Source: Lachnospiraceae bacterium (GTDB lineage Bacteria; Bacillota; Clostridia; Lachnospirales; Lachnospiraceae). Taken from it: a stretch of DNA of 64,000 nucleotides. Position numbers and translations under genes: made by a program. The notes under the pieces were generated by a model. That model saw only the letters and a list, made by a program, of their open reading frames with translations, made no database searches and was not told where the DNA came from. The DNA lies in the NCBI GenBank assembly GCA_017399685.1, contig JAFQBM010000005.1:1-64000 (forward strand), in the 5' to 3' direction. Shown here piece by piece: positions 17,192 to 26,426 of the stretch (position 1 is the stretch's first letter; the number at the start of each line of letters is the position of its first letter).

Positions 17192-17984
17192 AGGAAAAGA
17201 CCATACATTTGTCATCTGTGCATACAAAGAGAGTGCTTATTTGGAAGAGTGTATTTTATCTTTAAAGAGGCAATCTGTAAAAAGTCATATGATAATGGTA
17301 ACATCTACAGAAAATGATTTTATAAAAAATATGGCTAAAAAATATCGTATTGAATTATTTATTCGAAATGAGAAAAGTAATATCGCAGGAGATTGGAATT
17401 TTGGGTATGAAAAAGCAAAAACTCCACTGATTACCATTGCGCATCAGGACGACATTTATAAACCGGATTATTTAAAAGAAGGATTATATCGAATCAATGG
17501 TGCAAAACACCCCTTGATTTATTTTACGAATTACTATGAAATCAGAAATAAGAAGGAAGTAGTTACCAATACTTTGTTAAAGATAAAAAGGTGCATGCTG
17601 ATACCTTTGATACCTAAACTGTTTCAAAAAAGCAGATGGATTCGAAGAAGAGTATTATCTTTTGGATGTCCGATACTTTGTCCATCTGTGTTGTTTGTAA
17701 AAGAAAATCTTCCGAATCCCGTATTTCAAGTGGGTATGAGAGCTTCATTAGATTGGGAAGCCTGGGAAAAGATTTCGAAATTAAAAGGTGAGTTTTTGTA
17801 TAGTACCAAAGCACTTACCTGTCATAGAATACATGAAGAATCTGAAACGTCTGCTGCCATTGGAGACAGCGTAAGAACGAAAGAAGATTATGTGATGTTT
17901 TGTAAATTCTGGCCTAAACCGGTTGCCAGACTGTTACAAAAGATTTATGCAAATAGTGAAAATTCAAATAAAGTACAAGGATAG
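17160..17984 (+). CDS. GT2 glycosyltransferase
   Basis: This 274-residue protein has a GT-A fold start, FVICAYKESAYLEECI, with IAGDWNFGYEKA and the metal site HQDDIY. It is less conserved than its neighbours, and the donor sugar is unknown. The start is uncertain: GTG at 17160 has GGGGTGG five nt upstream, and GTG at 17151 is also in frame. Either start overlaps the preceding gene, a sign of translational coupling. rfbD follows after 24 nt. Confidence 0.82.
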   Translation: MRKKETRRKYKGKDHTFVICAYKESAYLEECILSLKRQSVKSHMIMVTSTENDFIKNMAKKYRIELFIRNEKSNIAGDWNFGYEKAKTPLITIAHQDDIYKPDYLKEGLYRINGAKHPLIYFTNYYEIRNKKEVVTNTLLKIKRCMLIPLIPKLFQKSRWIRRRVLSFGCPILCPSVLFVKENLPNPVFQVGMRASLDWEAWEKISKLKGEFLYSTKALTCHRIHEESETSAAIGDSVRTKEDYVMFCKFWPKPVARLLQKIYANSENSNKVQG

Positions 17985-18008
17985 AAAATAAAAGAAAGGT
18001 GAAATTCT

Positions 18009-18854
18009 ATGAAAAAAATATTAGTAACGGGATGTAATGGTCAGTTAGGACGTGCCATTAATAAGAAATATGAAAATGTAGCAGATATTGAATTGGTAAA
18101 TACAGATGTTGCGGAACTTAATATCACCAGCATTGATGATACCATGAAATTAATGAAAGAAGTAAAACCCTATGCAATTATTAATTGTGCTGCCCATACG
18201 GCAGTAGATGCCTGTGAAACAGATGTGGATAATGCTTATAAAATCAATGCATTAGGACCTAGAAACTTAAGCATTGCTGCTCAGGAAGTGGGAGCGAAGA
18301 TGGTACATGTTTCTACAGATTATGTTTTTGCAGGAGATGCCAAGACACCATATCTTGAATTTGATGCACCAAATCCGCAGGGGGTATATGGAAAAACAAA
18401 ACTGGCAGGAGAAAATTTTGTAAAAGAATTTAGCCGGAAACATTTTATTATCCGTACTGCATGGTTGTATGGAGATGGAAAGAATTTTGTGAAGACTATG
18501 TTAAGATTGGCAGAAAACAACGAAAAAGTCCGTGTGGTAAATGACCAGGTAGGTTCTCCTACCAGTACCAAGGTGCTAGCTGATATTATTGATTCTTTAG
18601 TATGGACAGATAATTATGGTTTATTTCATGGAACCTGTGAAGGAATCTGCAGCTGGGCTGATTTTGCAGAGGAAATATTTAAAATGGCAGGAAAAAGTAC
18701 AGTAGTAGAACGAATTTCTTCTGAAGAGTTTGCAGCAGCAGCCAAAAGACCAGCATATTCCGTATTGGAAAACTATATGTTAAAGCTGACACAGGATGAT
18801 TATAACGTGTTAGACTGGGAAAAGGCTTTGGCAGAATATATGAAAGAAGCGTAA
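18009..18854 (+). CDS. rfbD: dTDP-4-dehydrorhamnose reductase
   Basis: This 281-residue short-chain dehydrogenase/reductase catalyses the last step of dTDP-L-rhamnose synthesis, reducing dTDP-4-keto-L-rhamnose with NAD(P)H. Residues 5-15 hold the VTGCNGQLG nucleotide loop. STDYVFAG and the catalytic YGKTK (Y at ~131) follow, then RTAWLYG and DQVGSPTST. The ribosome site GAAAGGTG precedes the ATG. The order rfbD-B-A-C is scrambled relative to the classical rfbBDAC operon but the set is complete. Confidence 0.94.
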   Translation: MKKILVTGCNGQLGRAINKKYENVADIELVNTDVAELNITSIDDTMKLMKEVKPYAIINCAAHTAVDACETDVDNAYKINALGPRNLSIAAQEVGAKMVHVSTDYVFAGDAKTPYLEFDAPNPQGVYGKTKLAGENFVKEFSRKHFIIRTAWLYGDGKNFVKTMLRLAENNEKVRVVNDQVGSPTSTKVLADIIDSLVWTDNYGLFHGTCEGICSWADFAEEIFKMAGKSTVVERISSEEFAAAAKRPAYSVLENYMLKLTQDDYNVLDWEKALAEYMKEA

Positions 18855-18864
18855 TGCTTTTAGT

Positions 18865-18918
18865 TGAAAACCATAATAAAAAATGATATACTTTTGGTTA
18901 AGTAAAACCATAATAAAA
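18865..18918 (+). promoter_or_regulatory. Probable promoter and short direct repeat ahead of rfbB
   Basis: TTGAAA (18865-18870), a 16-nt spacer and TATACT (18887-18892) form a likely promoter. The 15-mer AAAACCATAATAAAA occurs at 18867 and again at 18904, 37 bp apart, bracketing the -10 region. It may be an operator pair or chance in AT-rich DNA. Confidence 0.4.
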
Positions 18919-18983
18919 CAATAGGATGAAGAAAGGATACGTTCCCTTCCTTTGTCTAATATATGGAAACATGGAGGATTAGG

Positions 18984-20069
18984 ATGAAAACATATCTAGT
19001 TACAGGTGGTGCCGGATTTATCGGCTCAAATTACATTCATTATATGTTTGAAAAATATAATAATGATATCAGAATTATTAATGTGGATGCGTTGACTTAT
19101 GCCGGAAATCTGGAAAATTTAAAAGAAGTAGAGAATCGTGAGAATTACACCTTCGTAAAAGCTAATATTTGTGATAAAGATGCCATTATGAAGATTTTTG
19201 AAGAAAATGATATTGACAGAGTAGTACATTTTGCAGCAGAAAGTCATGTAGACAGAAGTATTAAGAATCCAGAAGTATTTGTTCAGACTAATGTATTAGG
19301 AACTGCTGTTATGTTAAACTGTGCGAAAGCAGCATGGGAACTTCCGGATGGTTCTTTCAAGGAAGGAAAGAAATTTTTACATGTATCTACGGATGAAGTT
19401 TATGGTTCATTACCAGATGATGATACTGCATTTTTCTATGAAACTTCACCATATGATCCACATAGTCCATATTCTGCAAGTAAGGCATCTTCTGATATGC
19501 TGGTAAAGGCATATATGGATACCTATAAGTTCCCGGCGAATATTACAAACTGTAGTAATAATTATGGACCTTATCAGTTTCCGGAAAAACTAATTCCATT
19601 GATTATTAATAATGCATTACAAGGGAAAAAACTTCCGGTTTATGGAGATGGAAAGAATGTAAGAGACTGGTTATATGTAAGAGACCATGCGAAGGCGATT
19701 GATATGGTACAGGAAAAAGGAAAGCTTTTCGAAACCTATAATGTAGGCGGTCATAATGAAAAGCAGAATATTGAAATTATCAATATTATCATCGAAACAT
19801 TACAGGAAATGTTACCGGAAGGCGACCCTAGAAAAGCATTGGTAAGTAAAGATTTGATTACTTATGTGGAAGACAGAAAGGGTCATGATAGAAGATATGC
19901 TATTGCACCGGATAAGATTAAGGCTGAAATCGGCTGGGAGCCGGAAACAATGTTTAAAGAAGGTATCAAACTTACCATTAAGTGGTTTTTTGAGAATGAA
20001 GACTGGATGAAGAATGTTACCAGTGGAGATTATCAGAAATACTACGAAGATATGTATAGCAATAAATAA
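18984..20069 (+). CDS. rfbB: dTDP-glucose 4,6-dehydratase
   Basis: This 361-residue extended SDR converts dTDP-glucose to dTDP-4-keto-6-deoxyglucose, the second step to rhamnose. TGGAGFIGSNY (near residue 7) is the NAD loop. HFAAESHVDRS, the catalytic STDEVYGS and YSASKASSD (Tyr-x-x-x-Lys) follow, then NCSNNYGPYQFPEKLIP. ATG at 18984 has GGAGG eight nt upstream, while the in-frame ATG at 18963 lacks one. A promoter-like region lies upstream, so rfbB-A-C may have their own transcript. Confidence 0.95.
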   Translation: MKTYLVTGGAGFIGSNYIHYMFEKYNNDIRIINVDALTYAGNLENLKEVENRENYTFVKANICDKDAIMKIFEENDIDRVVHFAAESHVDRSIKNPEVFVQTNVLGTAVMLNCAKAAWELPDGSFKEGKKFLHVSTDEVYGSLPDDDTAFFYETSPYDPHSPYSASKASSDMLVKAYMDTYKFPANITNCSNNYGPYQFPEKLIPLIINNALQGKKLPVYGDGKNVRDWLYVRDHAKAIDMVQEKGKLFETYNVGGHNEKQNIEIINIIIETLQEMLPEGDPRKALVSKDLITYVEDRKGHDRRYAIAPDKIKAEIGWEPETMFKEGIKLTIKWFFENEDWMKNVTSGDYQKYYEDMYSNK

Positions 20070-20078
20070 GAACGACAG

Positions 20079-20108
20079 ATGGGAGCATAGCAAATGCTAT
20101 GTTCCCAT
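20079..20108 (+). promoter_or_regulatory. Hairpin between rfbB and rfbA
   Basis: A 14-bp stem joins ATGGGAGCATAGCA (20079-20092) and TGCTATGTTCCCAT (20095-20108), with one G-T pair and a tight loop. No T run follows, so it is more likely a stability or processing element within the operon than a terminator. Confidence 0.6.
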
Positions 20109-20138
20109 TCGGCGTTGGTGAAAATTGGAGGACACAAT

Positions 20139-21008
20139 ATGAAGGGAATTATTTTAGCAGGTGGTTCGGGAACCAGATTATATCCATTAACAAAGGCGAT
20201 TTCAAAGCAGATTATGCCGGTGTATGATAAACCGATGATTTATTATCCGTTATCTACTTTGATGTTAGCAGGAATCAGAGAAGTACTTATTATCTCTACC
20301 CCAAGAGATTTGCCGGTATTTAAAGAATTATTGGGAGATGGAAAGCAGCTGGGAATGAGATTTGAGTATGCCATTCAGGAAGTACCAAGAGGACTTGCAG
20401 ATGCGTTTATTGTAGGGGAAGAATTTATTGGTAAGGATAATGTAGCTTTAGTATTAGGAGATAATATCTTTTATGGACAAAGCTTTTCAAAAGTATTAGA
20501 AAGAGCAGCGAAAAGAACCAGTGGAGCTACGATTTTTGGATATTATGTAAAAGATCCAAGAGAATATGGTGTAGTAGAATTTGATGAAAATGGAAAGGCT
20601 TTATCTATCGAGGAAAAACCACAAAATCCAAAGTCAAATTATGCAGTACCAGGGTTGTATTTTTATGATAATGATGTAGTGGAAATCGCAAAGAATGTAA
20701 AGCCTTCTGCAAGAGGAGAAATTGAAATCACTTCCGTAAATAATGAGTATTTAAAGAGGGGAGATTTAATGGTAGAGACTTTGGGCAGAGGATTTGCCTG
20801 GCTGGATACTGGAAGCCACGATATGTTGTTAGATGCAGCAGACTTTGTAGCAGCCTTCCAGAAGCGACAGGGACTATATATTTCCTGTATTGAGGAAATT
20901 GCATATAAAAAAGGATTTATCAATAAAGAACAGTTATTAGAATTGGCAGAACCATTGATGAAGACAGCTTATGGACAGTATTTAGTGGATATCGCAAATG
21001 GATTATAA
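20139..21008 (+). CDS. rfbA: Glucose-1-phosphate thymidylyltransferase
   Basis: This 289-residue nucleotidyltransferase makes dTDP-glucose from dTTP and glucose-1-phosphate, the first committed step to dTDP-rhamnose. The N-terminus [18 protein letters not shown] is the nucleotide-binding signature. [24 protein letters not shown] and the AWLDTGSH motif follow as in RmlA. ATG at 20139 follows TTGGAGG by 8 nt and gives the standard N-terminus; the upstream in-frame ATG at 20094 lies in the hairpin. Confidence 0.96.
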   Translation: MKGIILAGGSGTRLYPLTKAISKQIMPVYDKPMIYYPLSTLMLAGIREVLIISTPRDLPVFKELLGDGKQLGMRFEYAIQEVPRGLADAFIVGEEFIGKDNVALVLGDNIFYGQSFSKVLERAAKRTSGATIFGYYVKDPREYGVVEFDENGKALSIEEKPQNPKSNYAVPGLYFYDNDVVEIAKNVKPSARGEIEITSVNNEYLKRGDLMVETLGRGFAWLDTGSHDMLLDAADFVAAFQKRQGLYISCIEEIAYKKGFINKEQLLELAEPLMKTAYGQYLVDIANGL

Positions 21009-21113
21009 GCGGAATTTTGTTTTATAATTTATGAGGCTTGTTTAGAACGGATAGATACAATATAGATTATAATTTATGAAATTTTTAAAAGAAAAGGCAG
21101 GTAAGGAATTATC

Positions 21114-21683
21114 ATGGGAAAAATTACAGTAGAAACATGTGAAATTGAAGGATTAAAGGTCATTACTCCAACTGTGTTTGGAGATGAACGTGGATATTTT
21201 ATGGAAACTTATAATTATAATGATTATAAGGAAGCAGGAATCGATATGGAATTTGTTCAGGATAATCAGTCAGCATCCAAAAAAGGTGTATTACGTGGAC
21301 TGCATTTTCAAAAAGAATTTCCACAGGATAAGCTGGTGCGTGTGGTAAGCGGAGAAGTTTTTGACGTAGCAGTAGATTTACGGGAAGGTTCTGCAACCTT
21401 CGGAAAATGGTTTGGTGTTATTTTATCTGCGGAAAACAAGAAACAATTTTTTATTCCTAAGAATTTTGCACATGGTTTTTTAGTACTTTCAGATTATGCC
21501 GAATTTGCATATAAATGTACGGATTTTTATCATCCAAACGATGAGGGTGGATTACTTTGGAATGACCCTGAAATTGGAATTGAGTGGCCGATGGAAGAAG
21601 GAATGGAACTTACCATTTCAGACAAAGATCAAAAATGGACAGGAATAAAGGAATTCAATGAAGGCAGCCGTAGTAATACCTAA
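21114..21683 (+). CDS. rfbC: dTDP-4-dehydrorhamnose 3,5-epimerase
   Basis: This 189-residue cupin-fold epimerase converts dTDP-4-keto-6-deoxyglucose to dTDP-4-keto-L-rhamnose. FGDERGYFMETYN, the QDNQSASKKGVLRGLHFQ block with the catalytic His, KLVRVVSGEVFDVAVDLR and FAHGFLVLSDYAEFAYKC are diagnostic of RmlC. It completes the rfb set. The 3' end overlaps the next glycosyltransferase by 26 nt. Confidence 0.95.
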   Translation: MGKITVETCEIEGLKVITPTVFGDERGYFMETYNYNDYKEAGIDMEFVQDNQSASKKGVLRGLHFQKEFPQDKLVRVVSGEVFDVAVDLREGSATFGKWFGVILSAENKKQFFIPKNFAHGFLVLSDYAEFAYKCTDFYHPNDEGGLLWNDPEIGIEWPMEEGMELTISDKDQKWTGIKEFNEGSRSNT

Positions 21684-22635
21684 TTATAATGGATTAAAAT
21701 ATTTAAAACCTTGTCTTGAGTCTTTAAAGTGTCAGTCAGAACAGGATTTTGCTACGATTATTATTGATAATGCTTCTAAGGATGGAAGCATTGAATTTAT
21801 CAGGGAGTATTATCCTGAAATTATGTTGATTGAAAATCAGGAGAACCTTGGATTTAGTAAAGCAGTAAATCAGGGAATCGCTGTTACTAAGACTCCTTAC
21901 GTTATTTTATTAAATAATGATACGGTAGTGCAGCAAGATTTTGTGAAGGAGTTAGTAAATGCAATAGAACAGAATCCTTCTTATTTTTCGGTTTCCAGCA
22001 AAATGTTGTCTTATCGTGAAAGAGATAAGGTAGATGATGCCGGAGATATGATAAATCTTTTTGGCTGGTCTTTTCAGCGGGGAAATGCCCATAATGAGAC
22101 AGAGTATAACGAAAAAAAAGAAGTGTTTTCTTCCTGTGCCGGAGCAGCAATTTACCGAATGGAAGTGTTAAATCGTATTGGTGTGTTTGACCCTTTACAC
22201 TTTGCCTATCTTGAAGATATGGATTTAGGATTTCGGGCAAAAAGATATGGATATAAAAATATGTTTTGTCCAGGAGCAGTTGTTTATCATATTGGAAGTG
22301 CAACTTCCGGAAGTTCTTTAAGTGAATTTAAAGTACGATTAACTGCCAGAAATCAAGTGTTTTTGTGGTATAAGAATATGCCGCTATTACAAATTTTAAC
22401 AAACCTGCCCTTTTTACTTATGGGATGTCTGCTTCAATGTATCATGTTTGGAAAAAGAGGTTTTTTGAAAGCATACTTAAATGGACTTTTGGAAGGAATA
22501 AAGAGAGCGAAAGAGTGTAAAAAGGTTCATTGTGGAATACAGCATATAGGTTCTGTAATCAGAATCCAAATCGATATGATAAAGGGAACCTGGATTTATG
22601 TTTCAGATAAAATTACAAGAAAAATAGTAAAGTAA
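21658..22635 (+). CDS. GT2 rhamnosyltransferase-like glycosyltransferase
   Basis: This 325-residue enzyme has AVVIPNYNGLKYLKPC, IIDNASKDGS, NLGFSKAVNQGI and LLNNDT. AYLEDMDLGFRAKRYGYK is typical of dTDP-rhamnosyltransferases of the WbbL/RfbN group. Residues ~240-265 form a hydrophobic segment near the C-terminus that may dock to the membrane. It starts inside rfbC, so its production is tied to that of its likely donor. A strong bidirectional terminator follows. Confidence 0.88.
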   Translation: MKAAVVIPNYNGLKYLKPCLESLKCQSEQDFATIIIDNASKDGSIEFIREYYPEIMLIENQENLGFSKAVNQGIAVTKTPYVILLNNDTVVQQDFVKELVNAIEQNPSYFSVSSKMLSYRERDKVDDAGDMINLFGWSFQRGNAHNETEYNEKKEVFSSCAGAAIYRMEVLNRIGVFDPLHFAYLEDMDLGFRAKRYGYKNMFCPGAVVYHIGSATSGSSLSEFKVRLTARNQVFLWYKNMPLLQILTNLPFLLMGCLLQCIMFGKRGFLKAYLNGLLEGIKRAKECKKVHCGIQHIGSVIRIQIDMIKGTWIYVSDKITRKIVK

Positions 22636-22675
22636 AAGATGATTTATAGGAATCATTGAGAAAATTAATCAGGGA

Positions 22676-22720
22676 TAAAAAGAACAAGGTCTCATTTTTG
22701 TGAGAACCTTGTTCTTTTTG
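22676..22720. terminator. Bidirectional terminator between rfb cluster and BCCT gene
   Basis: AAAAAGAACAAGGTCTCA and its complement TGAGAACCTTGTTCTTTTT form a long stem around a TTTTTG loop. A and T tracts flank both sides, so it can end transcription from either direction between the convergent units. Confidence 0.92.
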
Positions 22721-22770
22721 TAACTATTTTAACGAAAACGGATATTTGATGTATATGAATTTTCCTTCGG

Positions 22771-24309
22771 TTATTTTTCTTTTGTTTCTTTATGTTGTTT
22801 TAATTCTTTAAAGAAGCCAAACACAATAAGTAGCATAATAATACCAAGTGGGAATGCTGCAATGATAGAGAAGGTCTGCAACGCACTTAGAGTACTTTCT
22901 GCCCAAATCAAGGCGATTGGAAGGATAAGAAAGATAAAGGACCAGTAACATCTTAATTTCTTACTTGGCATTTCATCTTCTTTTAAGTTTTTAGTACAAA
23001 ATCCTGCCATAACTAGGGTAATGGCATCAAACGTGCTGGCATAAAAGGCAACCATGGCAAGCACTAATATAATCAAAGCAACGTTCTTTATTGGAATCTG
23101 TTCAAAAATTTGAAGAATGATATCGGCAGGTGCCGTACCATTTTGTACCATAGATACAACATCTAATTTCCCGCTGGTTTGTTGGAATAATCCAAAATTA
23201 CCGAAGGTGATAAAGGAAGTAAAAGTACCTGCCATACCGAATCCTAAACCGCCCAGGATAGTTTGACGGATGGTTCTTCCTTTTGAAATTTTGGCAATAA
23301 AGAATGGAGTAGCAACAAACCATGCAATCCAGTATGCCCAGTAGAAAATCGTCCAGTTTTGTGGGAATCCCTGCACGCCGTCACCGGTAGCCCGTAATGG
23401 ATCCGTCCAGGTGGACATAGATAAAAAGTTTTGAAGCATATTTCCGATTCCGCTGATTCCGGATTCAATAATATATATCTTTGGTCCGAAAATAAGGAAG
23501 ATAGCAAGTAAAGCAAAAAATAAAATAACACAAGCTGTAGCTAAGTGTGAAATAGCTTTCATTCCGTATAAAACAGCAACAGTGAATACTACTGCAATAA
23601 ATATTAAAACAAGAACGGAAATTGTGTTGGAATATTCAATATGAAATACCTCAGCTACGGCTTTTGATAATAATGGGGTAGCTAGGGAAAAAGTAGTTGC
23701 AGTACCTGCAAGCAGGCCGACTACAGAAAAAATATCAATTATTTTACCTGGAAGTTTATTTATTTTGTTTCCAAGTAAAGGTTCACAAGCGTGGGCAAGA
23801 GATTCTTTTGGTTTTTTCTTTACAAAGAAGCGATAAGCATAGGCTACGGCCGGCAGAATGTAAAATGCCCAAGGGATTGGTCCCCAGTGAAATAAAGGAT
23901 AAGTACTGGACCATTGTTGCTGTTGCACGATGGTATATTCTGCTAATCCTTCCGGATTTGCGTCAAAATAATATACCCATTCGATTAAGGACCAGTAAAG
24001 GATATCTGCTGCCATGGTAGAAGTAAAAATCATGGCACCCCATTTTAAGTTGGAGTATAAAGGACGATCCATTTTTCCTAATTGGATGTTTCCATATTTT
24101 GAGAAAGCAAGAACTAATGCAGCTCCTAAAATGAATAGTCCGAGCAGAGTATAACAAAAGCCTAATTTATTTACGAAGAAATTACGTAAATACTCAATGG
24201 CATTGGCAGACTGGTCTGGAAATGCGAAAATAAGTCCAGCCAATATGGTAATGATAAGCAAAGGCAAAATTACAATATGCCATTCAATGTTTTTGTTTTT
24301 AGATTTCAT
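22771..24309 (-). CDS. BCCT-family transporter (probable choline importer)
   Basis: This 512-residue protein has twelve predicted helices and belongs to the betaine/choline/carnitine transporter family. The helix 8 region contains WTIFYWAYWIAWFVATPFF with clustered Trp residues and the following SKGRTIRQ loop, typical of BCCT. The gene overlaps the upstream choline kinase fusion by 4 nt (shared bases 24306-24309), so the two are translationally coupled. That coupling points to choline as substrate. It is minus-strand, convergent with the rfb genes. Confidence 0.92.
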   Translation of the reverse strand: MKSKNKNIEWHIVILPLLIITILAGLIFAFPDQSANAIEYLRNFFVNKLGFCYTLLGLFILGAALVLAFSKYGNIQLGKMDRPLYSNLKWGAMIFTSTMAADILYWSLIEWVYYFDANPEGLAEYTIVQQQQWSSTYPLFHWGPIPWAFYILPAVAYAYRFFVKKKPKESLAHACEPLLGNKINKLPGKIIDIFSVVGLLAGTATTFSLATPLLSKAVAEVFHIEYSNTISVLVLIFIAVVFTVAVLYGMKAISHLATACVILFFALLAIFLIFGPKIYIIESGISGIGNMLQNFLSMSTWTDPLRATGDGVQGFPQNWTIFYWAYWIAWFVATPFFIAKISKGRTIRQTILGGLGFGMAGTFTSFITFGNFGLFQQTSGKLDVVSMVQNGTAPADIILQIFEQIPIKNVALIILVLAMVAFYASTFDAITLVMAGFCTKNLKEDEMPSKKLRCYWSFIFLILPIALIWAESTLSALQTFSIIAAFPLGIIMLLIVFGFFKELKQHKETKEK

Positions 24310-26081
24310 GATTCAGTCTCCTCTATTAATCTGATTTTTTTATAATAAGTTTTTGCATAACGATACATGATAAGAGTATATTCTCCAAATTCTTCTCCCT
24401 GAGACCCTTTATATAAGGACCACAAAGACCATAAAAAGCCTCCTAATGCAATGTAGGAATAGTAACGAATGATTTCTTCAGTGGAAGGTTCCCTGTCAAG
24501 ATATAACTTTAATAAATCGTCACATTCTTTTTCCGTAAAATAAACATATATAGCATACATGGAAATATCCAGTAAAGGGTCATTCATTCCTGCGTATTCC
24601 CAGTCAATTAACTTTAGTTTATTATTTGGTAATAGCAATAAATTATCACAATTAGCATCAACATGGCATAATACCTGTGGAACATTCATTTTTTCAATAC
24701 TGGAAAGTAACTGCATCATGTGTTCTTTTACCACATCATAATCATAAAAGTTTAAGCAATGATTCTCCCTGCACAAATTTTCATAAAAATGAATTCTTTC
24801 ATATAAATCAAAGCTGTGGGAAACTTTCAACCTAGAAGAGTGGAAGTTTCTAAGTAAATCCATACTTCTTTTTATGTGTTCCGGATTATGAGGGTCAGAA
24901 TTAATAGCGCCATCATAATATTTGGAAATTTTGTAACCTGTTTCTGCACTGAAATAAAAAATCTTATCAGATAGTTTAAGAGGGGCAATGGTTTCATATA
25001 CCTCTTTTTCTTCTTTTCGGTTAATCAATTTTTCTGTTCCAGGACCAGGGATACGGAAAATGAAAGATTCTCCTTTGGCTGAAAATAAGAAAGATTTATT
25101 TGTCATTCCAGCTTTTAAGCAACGGATATTTGTAATTTCATTTTCCGGTACATTTAATATTTTGCTGATACAGGAAAGTGCCTTGTTTTTGGAATTTACC
25201 TGATAACTAACATCAAATTGACGTAGTTCTTCTAAATTATCGAATTCATATAAGACATCATTTCCAATAGAGTTCACGTACATATCCAGTTCGTCTAAAT
25301 GGTCAATTAAAATATTTTCCCAGTAGTAATCTTCGGTGCCGGGGCGAAGATAGTATTCTTCCAGATAAGGGATAATTTTTTGGGAGAATTCCTTTGTAAA
25401 ATAAACGGGACCACACATAATCTGCGAGCTCTTACCACCAATGGTAATATCCGTAATACGTTTTTGCTTGTTTGCAGTGACACACCATTCTTTTGTAATA
25501 TCCTCTGCCATAACGCAAGAGTACCAGCTCTTGGATTCATATTTATGAAAGATATTATCCCGAATCCAGTTATCAGAAGGAAGGATATAAGTGTTCTTTA
25601 ATTTATCTTTTACAAGGTGTAAAGTAGATAAATTATTTTTGGTTCGGTATTCACTGTTATAAACCAGTGTTACATTATACTTATCAATCAGATATTCAAA
25701 CTTTTCCTTTAAATAGCCTACTACTATGGTAATGTCAGTAATACCGGCAGTATGTAATTGAAGAATTAGACGTTCAATCATTCGTTCACCGAATACTTCT
25801 ACCAGTCCTTTTGGATTTTCAAAAGTAAGAGGAACGAAACGGGAACCAAAACCCGCGGCCATTATGATGGCATTATCCACTTTATGGTCAGATAATAGCT
25901 TTGTTCCCTGTTCTGTTAGGCAATAACCGGTTTCCGTTTTGACGATATATTCCTTTTCTATGGAATCCTTTAACAAGGCGTTGACCTTACCTAAAGAAAT
26001 ATCCATGATATTTGCAAGCTTTCTTTGAGAAATTTCAGGTTCTTCAAAAATATTTCGACATAATTCAATGGTATTAATCAT
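24306..26081 (-). CDS. HTH / phosphocholine cytidylyltransferase / choline kinase fusion (LicC-LicA-like)
   Basis: This 591-residue protein has three parts. A winged-HTH domain (~1-70, EISQRKLANIMDISLGKVN) comes first. A nucleotidyltransferase follows (~72-305, MAAGFGSRFVPLT, YNSEYRTKNNLST, LPSDNW), like LicC, which makes CDP-choline. A choline/ethanolamine kinase follows (~310-585, LCHVDANCDNLLLL and LIDWEYAG), like LicA. It would phosphorylate imported choline and activate it. The HTH suggests self-regulation or DNA binding by the enzyme. ATG at 26081 starts the HTH, but it lacks a good ribosome site; GAAAGGAG lies about 45 nt upstream at 26126-26133. The longer frame to 26312 looks non-coding. 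The gene is coupled to the BCCT transporter. Confidence 0.88.
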   Translation of the reverse strand: MINTIELCRNIFEEPEISQRKLANIMDISLGKVNALLKDSIEKEYIVKTETGYCLTEQGTKLLSDHKVDNAIIMAAGFGSRFVPLTFENPKGLVEVFGERMIERLILQLHTAGITDITIVVGYLKEKFEYLIDKYNVTLVYNSEYRTKNNLSTLHLVKDKLKNTYILPSDNWIRDNIFHKYESKSWYSCVMAEDITKEWCVTANKQKRITDITIGGKSSQIMCGPVYFTKEFSQKIIPYLEEYYLRPGTEDYYWENILIDHLDELDMYVNSIGNDVLYEFDNLEELRQFDVSYQVNSKNKALSCISKILNVPENEITNIRCLKAGMTNKSFLFSAKGESFIFRIPGPGTEKLINRKEEKEVYETIAPLKLSDKIFYFSAETGYKISKYYDGAINSDPHNPEHIKRSMDLLRNFHSSRLKVSHSFDLYERIHFYENLCRENHCLNFYDYDVVKEHMMQLLSSIEKMNVPQVLCHVDANCDNLLLLPNNKLKLIDWEYAGMNDPLLDISMYAIYVYFTEKECDDLLKLYLDREPSTEEIIRYYSYIALGGFLWSLWSLYKGSQGEEFGEYTLIMYRYAKTYYKKIRLIEETES

Positions 26082-26332
26082 AATTATTAATGCAAAATTG
26101 AACCACGATATATGGTCAATAATAACTCCTTTCATGAAAATGTGTTCAAAAAAATATAATTTGGTTGATTTATGAACATCATAAACTATTTTTTGGTAAA
26201 ATGCAAGTGGAAAATTAAAATAATTCATTAATTTAATTAACGACAAAATGCGATTCTGTAAAATGATATCTGCTTCATAGATTAAATAATATAGTAAGTT
26301 TACAATTTCCATTATTTACATTTCGATATCAA

Positions 26333-26361
26333 TTGACATTTTTCACTGTAGTAGATATAAT
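26333..26361 (+). promoter_or_regulatory. Consensus SigmaA promoter of the choline-binding lysozyme
   Basis: A perfect TTGACA (26333-26338), a 17-nt spacer and a perfect TATAAT (26356-26361) are present. This is the strongest promoter in the window. The start near 26368 leaves a ~60-nt leader with GGAGGAG before the ATG. The 345-nt gap between the divergent genes (26082-26426) otherwise holds only AT-rich leader sequence. Confidence 0.9.
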
Positions 26362-26426
26362 TTTATATGATTATGGTCGATTTTTGAAAGAATCGGCTAT
26401 GTAGAGATAAAGCGGAGGAGAAAATA

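Noticed and set aside
26082..26312. 77-residue N-terminal extension of the HTH-kinase fusion
   Set aside because: The sequence is AT-rich and hydrophobic without domain similarity, and the HTH begins naturally at the ATG at 26081.
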